The notes beneath the pieces are model-generated. The model saw only the letters and a program-made list of their open reading frames with translations. It did not search any database and had not been told where the DNA came from. Of a DNA stretch of 41,344 nt, positions 34,247-41,344 are shown one piece after another; position 1 is the stretch's first letter; each line of letters starts with the position of its first letter. This DNA is from Anaerolineales bacterium (GTDB lineage: Bacteria > Chloroflexota > Anaerolineae > Anaerolineales > UBA11858). The stretch is from NCBI GenBank assembly GCA_021108255.1, contig JAIORG010000265.1, positions 1 through 41,344 on the forward strand. The letters run 5' to 3'. The position numbers and the translations under genes were made by a program.

Positions 34247-34433
34247 AATTAAAGATAAGCAGCAGTGTCCTCTTTGCGAAAAAAATGTCAGGTTTGCAGA
34301 GATCAGGACCCGCACGGAGGTAGACACAACTAAAGGGATAAAGTGGGTGCAGGTAATTGTTTCTCGCTGCCCTGAATGTAAACGGGTAGTTGGATCTGGA
34401 ATGCCCATCAATAGTCAGGACGAAGAGATATGA
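34239..34433 (+). CDS. Small zinc-ribbon protein (64 aa)
   Basis: MNKIKDKQQCPLCEKNVRFAEIRTRTEVDTTKGIKWVQVIVSRCPECKRVVGSG: CPLC...CPEC; ATGAATAA overlap with the UspA gene. Confidence 0.65.
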   Translation: MNKIKDKQQCPLCEKNVRFAEIRTRTEVDTTKGIKWVQVIVSRCPECKRVVGSGMPINSQDEEI

Positions 34434-35476
34434 AAGAGGTTTTTATTGATTTTTCAGAGAAATTGGCGGCTCCACCGGTAGTGCCTGATGGGAAATTTCG
34501 TAACTGGTTTTCAATGCCCAGATCTGACCCATTAATTGAGCATTTATCTACCATTCTCTGGAATCAAGAAATCACCCCGAATATTTGGCAGGCTGCCCGT
34601 TTATCGTCAAACGCATATATTTTCCGTGAAAAAACAACTGGTTGGAAAATAGTTGCCAAGTTCTTTGCGACCAAAACAGGAGAAGATGCTTTCCGGCATT
34701 CAGGACATGAATACCAGTGTACCCAGCAAGCCTGGGACTGCCTGGGTCCAGATCAAGAATTACGGTCAGTCCAACCTTTAGGAGTATGGGGTGGGGTACT
34801 ATTTGTGGAATTCATAGATGGCCTTACCTTGGAAGATAAAATTGTTATCCGCCGCAGCCAACCTGGAGAATTGTATCAATCGCTTGAAAACGTCGGCAAA
34901 CTCTTATCGAAATTGCATACTTTCAGAATTCAAAAAAAATCATCACCAGATTTTGGACCAACAGCAGATTACACCTATAAACTAATCGATAACTTGGCCA
35001 AGCATGGTGTACTTCAAAATCACCCTGCTGTTCAATGCGGGTTGGGTAAATTAATCGAAAAATGGGCCAAGGGTCAACTTATGTGGGATTTTCCGCTAGC
35101 CTTGAATCACGGCGATGCTACCACTACGAATTTTATCTTTCCAGCAGATGGAGGTGCTGCAGCCATCGATTGGGAGCGAAGTGAATTCGCTGACCCTGCA
35201 GCTGATTTAGGTCGTTTGATGGCTGAGGTAACACATTGTGTAAATAAATATGGAGGCAATTTTTCAGAAGGCGATTTTTTCGCTAATGAGCTAGCTGCTG
35301 CATATTGCAAAGAAGGAAATTTGAGCAGGAATTTGGATAATCTTGTACACCGGGCTAGATTCTATCAGGCTGCCAGTACTTTGCGGATGGCTCGTAATGG
35401 CTGGTTGTCTCGCAAAGATAGATTAGCCCTGGTCTTGCAGGCTTTTGCCCTATTTTCGCAAGATGTAAATTTATAA
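34430..35476 (+). CDS. Aminoglycoside phosphotransferase (APH)-fold kinase-like protein
   Basis: LNHGDATTTNFIF (Brenner-like HGD....N) and AAIDWERSEFADPAADLGRLM; ATGA overlap with the preceding ORF. Confidence 0.8.
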   Translation: MKEVFIDFSEKLAAPPVVPDGKFRNWFSMPRSDPLIEHLSTILWNQEITPNIWQAARLSSNAYIFREKTTGWKIVAKFFATKTGEDAFRHSGHEYQCTQQAWDCLGPDQELRSVQPLGVWGGVLFVEFIDGLTLEDKIVIRRSQPGELYQSLENVGKLLSKLHTFRIQKKSSPDFGPTADYTYKLIDNLAKHGVLQNHPAVQCGLGKLIEKWAKGQLMWDFPLALNHGDATTTNFIFPADGGAAAIDWERSEFADPAADLGRLMAEVTHCVNKYGGNFSEGDFFANELAAAYCKEGNLSRNLDNLVHRARFYQAASTLRMARNGWLSRKDRLALVLQAFALFSQDVNL

Positions 35477-35489
35477 GTAAGTCCAGTTT

Positions 35490-36194
35490 GTGAATAAGAA
35501 GATATCGGGAGACAGCATGTTAGTTGAGTTGGAAAATTTAATAATAACCAATTTACAAAGTATTTACGATGCGATTGGATGGATTGGAGTGAACGGTTTG
35601 CTGATATTTGAAAATGCTACTGGAATTATCCCAAGTGAGATTATTTTAGGACTGGCTGGGTGGATGCTCCTGGCCGCCCACGGAGAGCCTTTTCACAGTA
35701 TCTTTATCTGGGGAGGGGTTGCTGCTCTAGGGAGTACGATTGGCGCATCCATCACTTACTGGGCAGCAAATCTAGGCGGAAGACCAATTGTGGATATCAT
35801 GGCCAAGTGGTTTCGCATTGACTCGCAACATATAGTGAAAGCCGAGCAGAAATTCCAACGGTGGGGAACAGGGGTAATATTTTTCGGGAGGATGATTCCT
35901 GGCGTTCGTACACTGATCAACATTCCAGCCGGACTGGCGCGTATGCAATTCCTGAAGTTCCTAATTCACACATTGATTGGCACTTATATATGGTGCACGT
36001 TCTTGCTTGGTGCCGGTTATTTATTTGGTCATGAATGGTGGCGCATTAGCGATTTAGTCAAAGGCGCAGCGCCCTGGCTGATAGGTGGAGGGTTTTTGTT
36101 GTGGGCGGGCGTTCTCGCTTACCGAAAATTTGAGCAGAACCGGAAAAATATTGCTGCTTTACCCGTTGCCGGCAAGATTAATCAAGGAAAATAG
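35490..36194 (+). CDS. DedA/SNARE-associated family membrane protein
   Basis: ENATGIIPSEIILGLAGWM, F.R.IPGVRTLINIPAGLARM motif (FFGRMIPGVRTLINIPAGLARMQFLKFLIHTLIG). Start GTG 35490 or ATG 35517. Confidence 0.92.
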   Translation: MNKKISGDSMLVELENLIITNLQSIYDAIGWIGVNGLLIFENATGIIPSEIILGLAGWMLLAAHGEPFHSIFIWGGVAALGSTIGASITYWAANLGGRPIVDIMAKWFRIDSQHIVKAEQKFQRWGTGVIFFGRMIPGVRTLINIPAGLARMQFLKFLIHTLIGTYIWCTFLLGAGYLFGHEWWRISDLVKGAAPWLIGGGFLLWAGVLAYRKFEQNRKNIAALPVAGKINQGK

Positions 36195-36287
36195 CATAAT
36201 TATTATTTTTACTGCACCGGGAATTATTTTACGAACATGTTACAGATAAACTGATTTTCCGGGCACAAAACAAAAGGTTGTAATTAA

Positions 36288-37376
36288 ATGATTGAATTCG
36301 AACACACGATTTTTATTTTATTGTTGTTGAGCGGAGTGCTCAATTCCAAACCACCGCAGCAGCGTTGGGCGGCAGTGATCATAATGATAGGGGTTTTGTT
36401 GGTATTCATACCGCCTGCTCATACGCTGGACATTCCCTGGGATTTGGTTCTAGGCTTGGTGCTTCCATTGCTCCTTTGGCAAAACATCCGTCGAATAATC
36501 AACGCAGATTGGAGAGGCTGGAAAAGTGTTGCACTCTGGGGAATAACGATGCTTGTTTTGGGTTCTGCACTTTGGTTTGGAGGCGCATTGAACTGGACTG
36601 GAGCTTTGCTGCTCGGTATGATCGCAGCCAGCATGATTTGGAGAGCAAGCGAACCCGAATCTGGCACCAGTTATATGAGCCAGGTAGGACCGCTCACGTT
36701 AGTATTCCTGCTCACCGAAGTTGAGGTAGCTATTCAAGCCCCTGATCACTATATGGGAGGAATTTTCAGCGGCGCATTTTTTGGTGTTGTAACTGCATTG
36801 TTTGGGCTTTATCTGGTCCGAAAAGTATCGCCCAGATTGCATTCCTGGATTGGAGTGGGGCAAGTGTATTTTGCATATTGGTTTTCGTATATCTCTGGAG
36901 CTTCGGCAGTAGCAGCAGCGTTAGTAAGCGTGATGATGTTCATGTGGCTAAACCAACATTACAAGCTTGGCTTTCATGAGAAAAAACCACCGGCACCGTT
37001 GAATACCTGGCCTGGTTTTGTTTTAATTCTAACTTTATTCCTGGTGCTGGGTTGGCAAGCTCACCAACCGGTATCAAGTTTTATTGCTTTCGAAGTTATT
37101 GTGGGGACATTGATTGGATTGGTAGTTTCCTGGTTGGGGTGCCGCTGGGAAATACCAGCTTTTCAAAAACAAAAATCATTCTGGGTGATGGCGTTAAGGA
37201 TAGCCGCTCTCCTTTTGCCGGCTCTTCTCATTTGGCCGCGTGATATGTTGCAAACGCCGCTCCAATTAACTGTAGCCATTGGGGTTTCTACCCTGGTGAT
37301 TGGTCTTTCACGCTTGGGGCTTGCTTTTTATTTCCCCAAAGAATCAAGCGCGGAGGATATTAAGACATATTTGTAA
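36288..37376 (+). CDS. Polytopic membrane protein, distantly CPA-type Na+/H+ antiporter-like
   Basis: About 10 hydrophobic segments; antiporter-like PWDLVLGLVLPLLLWQNIRRIINADWRGW and WTGALLLGMIAAS, but no canonical DP/ND motif seen. Confidence 0.5.
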   Translation: MIEFEHTIFILLLLSGVLNSKPPQQRWAAVIIMIGVLLVFIPPAHTLDIPWDLVLGLVLPLLLWQNIRRIINADWRGWKSVALWGITMLVLGSALWFGGALNWTGALLLGMIAASMIWRASEPESGTSYMSQVGPLTLVFLLTEVEVAIQAPDHYMGGIFSGAFFGVVTALFGLYLVRKVSPRLHSWIGVGQVYFAYWFSYISGASAVAAALVSVMMFMWLNQHYKLGFHEKKPPAPLNTWPGFVLILTLFLVLGWQAHQPVSSFIAFEVIVGTLIGLVVSWLGCRWEIPAFQKQKSFWVMALRIAALLLPALLIWPRDMLQTPLQLTVAIGVSTLVIGLSRLGLAFYFPKESSAEDIKTYL

Positions 37377-37452
37377 ATTGTTCGGCACTGTAAAAATATA
37401 ATATTTTCGGGATGCGTTTCTATAGCGCGTATCTGAAATCATAGGAGAAAAA

Positions 37453-38334
37453 ATGACAAAATTGCTACTGATTATATTAAACGATATTAGTGTTTTGCCA
37501 GAATTGTTAGATGTCTGGCGGGAGATTGGCGTCCCAGGGACCACCATACTGAAAAGTGCTGGTGGGCACGCCTCCCGAAACTGGCTCAGCAAGGTTGGTT
37601 TGAGTGCAATAAATAACCTCTTTGAAGCCAAGGAAGTTCAAACTCGCTCGGTGATTGCCGTATTTGAGGATGAAGATTTATTGGCGCGTGCCATTGCTGA
37701 AGCGGAGCGAGTTGTTGGTGGTTTTGACCGGCCAAATAGTGGGGTAGTTTTAGTGCTGCCGGTATCGCAGGCAATTGGGCTGTTCAAGGCAAATCTCCAA
37801 TCACACAAAGAAGTGTCTCCCCCTTCGCTCAGATCAGGCTGGACCGTTTTGCGCGATACCAATATTGAAATTGTGGATTCTTTATTAGATCTCAAGCCAA
37901 CGATCGTTTCAGCCGAGGCTACCTTAGATGAAGTTGCTAGAGCTATGCTAACCCATCCGAATGTGCATGTAGTATCAGTCGTCGCGGAAAATGATCGGCT
38001 GGTTGGGTTGCTGGAACTGAGCACATTGGCCGACGACTTGTTTGTCCATATTTTGCCAGAAGAATTTCTCAGCGAGATCACAGACCTTGAGAAGTTAATG
38101 GACTATGCAAACAAGACCCGTGCGCTCACAGCAAGAGATGCCATGAGACCACCAGTTTGGGTCAAGCCCGAGGAGACTGTAAAAGAAGCTTTCAAGCGAA
38201 TGCATGAGAATAAATTGCCTGGCTTGCCTGTAGTCAACGAACGCTACCAGGTTATTGGGTATATCAATTTACTCGAATTGCTGTCACTGTGCATCCAGAT
38301 CAAGAATGGCGAAGATATCTCGGAGGATAAATAA
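37453..38334 (+). CDS. PII-like domain fused to a CBS-domain pair
   Basis: N-terminus KLLLIILNDISVLPELLDVWREIGVPGTTILKSAGG ... RPNSGVVLVLPVSQAIG resembles a PII-like ferredoxin fold; two CBS repeats (PTIVSAEATLDEVARAMLTHPNVHVVSVV; PPVWVKPEETVKEAFKRMHENKLPGLPVV). Confidence 0.75.
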   Translation: MTKLLLIILNDISVLPELLDVWREIGVPGTTILKSAGGHASRNWLSKVGLSAINNLFEAKEVQTRSVIAVFEDEDLLARAIAEAERVVGGFDRPNSGVVLVLPVSQAIGLFKANLQSHKEVSPPSLRSGWTVLRDTNIEIVDSLLDLKPTIVSAEATLDEVARAMLTHPNVHVVSVVAENDRLVGLLELSTLADDLFVHILPEEFLSEITDLEKLMDYANKTRALTARDAMRPPVWVKPEETVKEAFKRMHENKLPGLPVVNERYQVIGYINLLELLSLCIQIKNGEDISEDK

Positions 38335-39593
38335 TGACCTCTATTTGGTTGGCAGGAAGCATTTTTCTTTTTACTTATGCTCTGATTGTCAGTGAAAAAA
38401 TCCATCGCACAATCTCTGCACTCTTAGGCGGTGTGGCGATGATTTTGTTTGTAATTCCACAAGAAGCTGCATTCCATTCCATAGACTGGAACGTTATATT
38501 TCTTCTAGCAGGCATGATGGTAATCGCCAATGTCCTGAAAGAGACCGGGTTATTTCAATGGATAGCTTTGCAAGCGGTTCGTTTAGGAAAAGGTGATCCT
38601 TTTAAGGTACTCGTAATCCTATCCCTGATTACCGCAGTTACTTCAGCCCTTTTGGATAACGTGACCATTGTTGTTTTGATTGCTCCAGTGACTTTATTTG
38701 TTGCCTCAACATTGCGGGTCAGTCCTGTGCCGTTTTTGATTGCCGAAATTCTGGCCTCTAATATCGGCGGCATGGCCACGTTAGTTGGAGATCCTCCCAA
38801 TATCCTGATTGGCAGTGCGTCGGGACTCGATTTTGTGACGTTTGCTGCAAACATGGGACCAATAGCAGTGATAATTTTGATTGTGTTTATTGGTATGGCC
38901 CGACCTTTGTTCCAAAAGGATTTAACTGTTCTGGATCAAGACAATGTTGATATTACTGAAGTGGATGCTGCTGCTCTTATTACAGATCCCGTGTTGCTTC
39001 GTAAATCACTGATTGTTATGACTGGGGTGATTGTTGGATTTTTACTGCATGGCGCATTACATTTGGAGCCAGCAACCATTGCTTTAGCTGGGGCAACTCT
39101 GCTGATGCTCTGGGGAAAAACGGATCCCCATTATGTATTGCGTGATATTGAGTGGACCACATTGTTCTTTTTCTTTGGTTTATTCATAATGGTTGAAGCC
39201 GTTGTCGAAGTGGGATTAATTGAAATAGTCGCCGATGCGGCTTTGCGCCTAACAGGCGGCAATTTGCAATTGACCTCAATTCTGTTGATCTGGTTTTCCG
39301 CAATCGCATCCGGGATTGTTGATAATATTCCCTATACAGCTACCATGATCCCGATTGTAGAAAGTTTAGGCCAGGTAATGTCTATAGATCCTCTGTGGTG
39401 GTCTTTAGCCCTGGGTGCATGCCTCGGCGGCAACTTGACCCTTGTAGGCGCAGCAGCGAATGTTGTTGTGGTAAGTTTGGCCGAAAAAAGCGGTCACCCC
39501 ATCAGCTTCAAGCACTTCTTTCGTTACGGTTCGATAGTTACAGTGATGTCCCTGATCCTGGCGAGCGGCTATGTTTGGTTACGGTACCTTTAA
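38334..39593 (+). CDS. ArsB/NhaD/SLC13-type ion transporter
   Basis: IDWNVIFLLAGMMVIANVLKETGLFQWIA, SALLDNVTIVVLIAP, ASNIGGMATLVGDPPNILIGSASGL, GIVDNIPYTATMIPIV, GGNLTLVGAAANVV. Confidence 0.93.
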   Translation: MTSIWLAGSIFLFTYALIVSEKIHRTISALLGGVAMILFVIPQEAAFHSIDWNVIFLLAGMMVIANVLKETGLFQWIALQAVRLGKGDPFKVLVILSLITAVTSALLDNVTIVVLIAPVTLFVASTLRVSPVPFLIAEILASNIGGMATLVGDPPNILIGSASGLDFVTFAANMGPIAVIILIVFIGMARPLFQKDLTVLDQDNVDITEVDAAALITDPVLLRKSLIVMTGVIVGFLLHGALHLEPATIALAGATLLMLWGKTDPHYVLRDIEWTTLFFFFGLFIMVEAVVEVGLIEIVADAALRLTGGNLQLTSILLIWFSAIASGIVDNIPYTATMIPIVESLGQVMSIDPLWWSLALGACLGGNLTLVGAAANVVVVSLAEKSGHPISFKHFFRYGSIVTVMSLILASGYVWLRYL

Positions 39594-39616
39594 TTATAGT
39601 GTTTGAGAGACAAGGA

Positions 39617-39672
39617 TTGGTAGGTCAGTCGTTTACTTAAGGTAAATAACAGAGAAAATCATGACCTACCAA
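39617..39672. repeat. 11-bp inverted repeat with nested 5-bp hairpin in a convergent intergenic region
   Basis: TTGGTAGGTCA (39617-39627) ... TGACCTACCAA (39662-39672); the loop contains TTTAC-TTAAG-GTAAA. Confidence 0.6.
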
Positions 39673-39820
39673 GGGGTATCATGCATAGCAGGGAACAAGT
39701 TTAAATATATTTCTGCATCTGAGGGAAGCGACAATCATTCCATAAGTTAGTTATTGTCCTTTGTTTTTTCGCTCAATCGCTGATTATAACCGGCGCGAAG
39801 TCATCAGGAATTGAGCTGTT

Positions 39821-40996
39821 CTATTCGCTGAAATCAAACTCAATTAGTAAAATTCTCCCTTTATCTCTATCGTTTGATTCTGGGTCAGAGGTAATCACTA
39901 GTGCAATTAACTGATCGCCACCAGGTCCCCACGAATTATCCGCTGCAACAGCAATGTCATTCTCGGCTTCTTTAAAATTATGTGGATGACCTTTTTCGTG
40001 GAAATAAGTAAGTCTTCTCTTGTTGTTCCCATCCGCATCCATCAGCCAAAATTCTGTTTGTAGATAAAATGGAGAGCTGTTAAACAGGACATCTTTGCTT
40101 GACATCCAAATTATTTTTGTTCCGTCCGGAGAATACGTTGCGTGCTCATCCCATCCTGTTGGATTAATCGTAAGCCTTTTTACATTATTTGTTGCAACTT
40201 CCAATTCATATATCTCTAACGATCCATCCTGGTTTCCGGTGAACAGAAGTTTAGAATCATCTGGGGAAAACGTATGTGTTTCATAAAAAGAGCTTCTTGA
40301 ACCTGGCTGTAAAGTTTCAATGTTGGATAACCTGGGGCTATCCCCGAAAAATTCAAAGTCCGCGATCTTGATTGCCCATTCTCCAAACGGCCTGCCGTTA
40401 TCTTTGATTCGCTCAGCCCAGGCAAGTTTTTTCCCATCATGAGAGAAATGAGGGTGAAGAATGCCGGAAGAATCATCGCTAATGGTGTCATTCACTCTGT
40501 GAAGCTCCCAGATTTTTTCACCATCTTTGGTAATTAGAAAAAGATCGTTAAGTATTCCTGCACCGAGAGTTGCCAAATTATCATATATCTTGGGAACTAT
40601 AGATTTCTCTACCTGAATTACCAAGTATTCACCAGAGGGATGCCAGGCAGCGTTTCCAATATGCTTGTTTGGAAGGTCTTTATGGTTACAGGTTATGCAT
40701 TTTTCATTGCTTCCGTCAAGGTTTATCAGCCAGACATCGAAATATCTATCACCGCCTAATTTTCCGATAGCAATTTTATTGCTCTCGTGATGCCAGTCAA
40801 TATTTCCGCCGTTTTCTGTAATGGTCCTTATTGTGATATCTGAGGTAGTCTTATCACAATCTTCAGGGCAGCTCTCCCTCCTTTCTTCTCTCGGCTGGCA
40901 GATTCAGTCGCCGCACTGATCTTGAAGACAGCCGCTGATTAAAACCAATATGAACGAAATCGCGATTATGAATCCGATTTTTGTTTTGTTATTCAT
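39821..40996 (-). pseudogene. PD40/TolB-like beta-propeller lipoprotein interrupted by an in-frame TGA
   Basis: Reading from 40996: MNNKTKIGFIIAISFILVLISGCLQDQCGD*ICQPREERRESCPEDC...GGNIDWHHESNKIAIGKLGGDRYFDVWLINLDG... continuing in frame into the tracked ORF (HPHFSHDGKKLAWAE, YSPDGTKIIWMSS); TGA at 40904-40906. Confidence 0.7.
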
Positions 40997-41009
40997 AATT
41001 TTGCCTAAA

Positions 41010-41344
41010 TTACTTGGAATTTCCACATGCTCCCTCAAATGTGAGCATGTATATCATGCTGGTTTCTTCTGCATGATTATCACCTTTGCCGAATGCCAAT
41101 GCTATTTGCTTGCCGTCAGGGCTCCAGGCAAGTTCATTACATCTATGTTTCTCGTCTCTTATTTCATCGCTAAAGTAAGTTATACGAGCAGTATTATTTC
41201 CATCAATATCCATAATATGCAAATCAACAGCTTCTCCCGGTGAACCATCTGAATGGGACCAAACAATTTTAGCGCCATCAGGGGAGACTTCTGAATTTTC
41301 ATCATGTTGATATGGGGTTTTTGTCAGGCGTACTAAATTCTTTC
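41010..41344 (-). CDS. PD40/TolB-like beta-propeller protein, C-terminal part (5' end beyond the window)
   Basis: Minus-strand frame is open from the window edge: KNLVRLTKTPYQHDENSEVSPDGAKIVWSHSDGSPGEAVDLHIMDIDGNNTARITYFSDE...NELAWSPDGKQIALAFGKGDN... Confidence 0.85.
   Translation of the reverse strand, partial: KNLVRLTKTPYQHDENSEVSPDGAKIVWSHSDGSPGEAVDLHIMDIDGNNTARITYFSDEIRDEKHRCNELAWSPDGKQIALAFGKGDNHAEETSMIYMLTFEGACGNSK

Noticed and set aside
40904-40906. Selenocysteine at the PD40 in-frame UGA
   Set aside because: The position matches glycine, not cysteine, in the surrounding motif, and I see no obvious SECIS-like hairpin immediately downstream.
536-40996. Alternative genetic code with UGA read as glycine or tryptophan, suggested by the two in-frame TGAs
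   Set aside because: Many intact genes in the window end in TGA with ATGA/TTGA overlaps, the SurE TGA is not at a glycine position, and the PD40 frame has only one TGA among ~390 codons.
1-41344. CRISPR arrays, tRNA/rRNA genes, transposases/integrases, phage genes
   Set aside because: No regularly spaced repeats, cloverleaf-like sequences or mobile-element proteins were recognised on either strand by eye; a tRNAscan/CRISPR search could still find small elements.

Overview
This 41.3 kb window looks bacterial and resembles Anaerolineae/Chloroflexi in gene content and style; that is an impression, not a computed result. Almost everything from ~1.3 to 39.6 kb lies on the + strand. The core (~1.3-29.7 kb) is a long co-directional catabolic island. 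It starts with a TrzA/SsnA-type amidohydrolase, a complete ECF importer (EcfT, fused EcfA-EcfA, S component), a GlcD-GlpC-type FAD/Fe-S oxidase fusion and a YgeW/N-acetylornithine-type knotted transcarbamoylase. A sugar module follows: PfkB kinase, Zn-dehydrogenase, DhnA/LsrF-type aldolase, FGGY kinase, SorC/LsrR-type regulator, ADP-ribosylglycohydrolase homologue, TIM-barrel isomerase and a CUT1 sugar ABC importer without ATPase. The island ends with two tandem aldehyde:ferredoxin oxidoreductases (one fused to a four-cluster ferredoxin module), an atypical PreA/dihydroorotate-dehydrogenase-like Fe-S flavoprotein, a dihydropyrimidinase and a second SsnA-like amidohydrolase. My main hypothesis is an anaerobic pathway that takes apart an N-glycosylated or ureide-type compound (nucleoside/nucleobase-like), with the sugar and heterocycle halves handled by one locus. 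Downstream are a two-component system, a compact operon of membrane/stress genes (DUF4010/MgtC, UspA, Zn-ribbon, APH-like kinase, DedA, antiporter-like protein, PII-like+CBS protein, ArsB/NhaD-type transporter) and, on the - strand, two PD40/TolB-like proteins. One of these has an in-frame UGA. A decayed surE pseudogene lies at the left end. All calls are from reading the sequence by eye; no database searches or folding programs were run.
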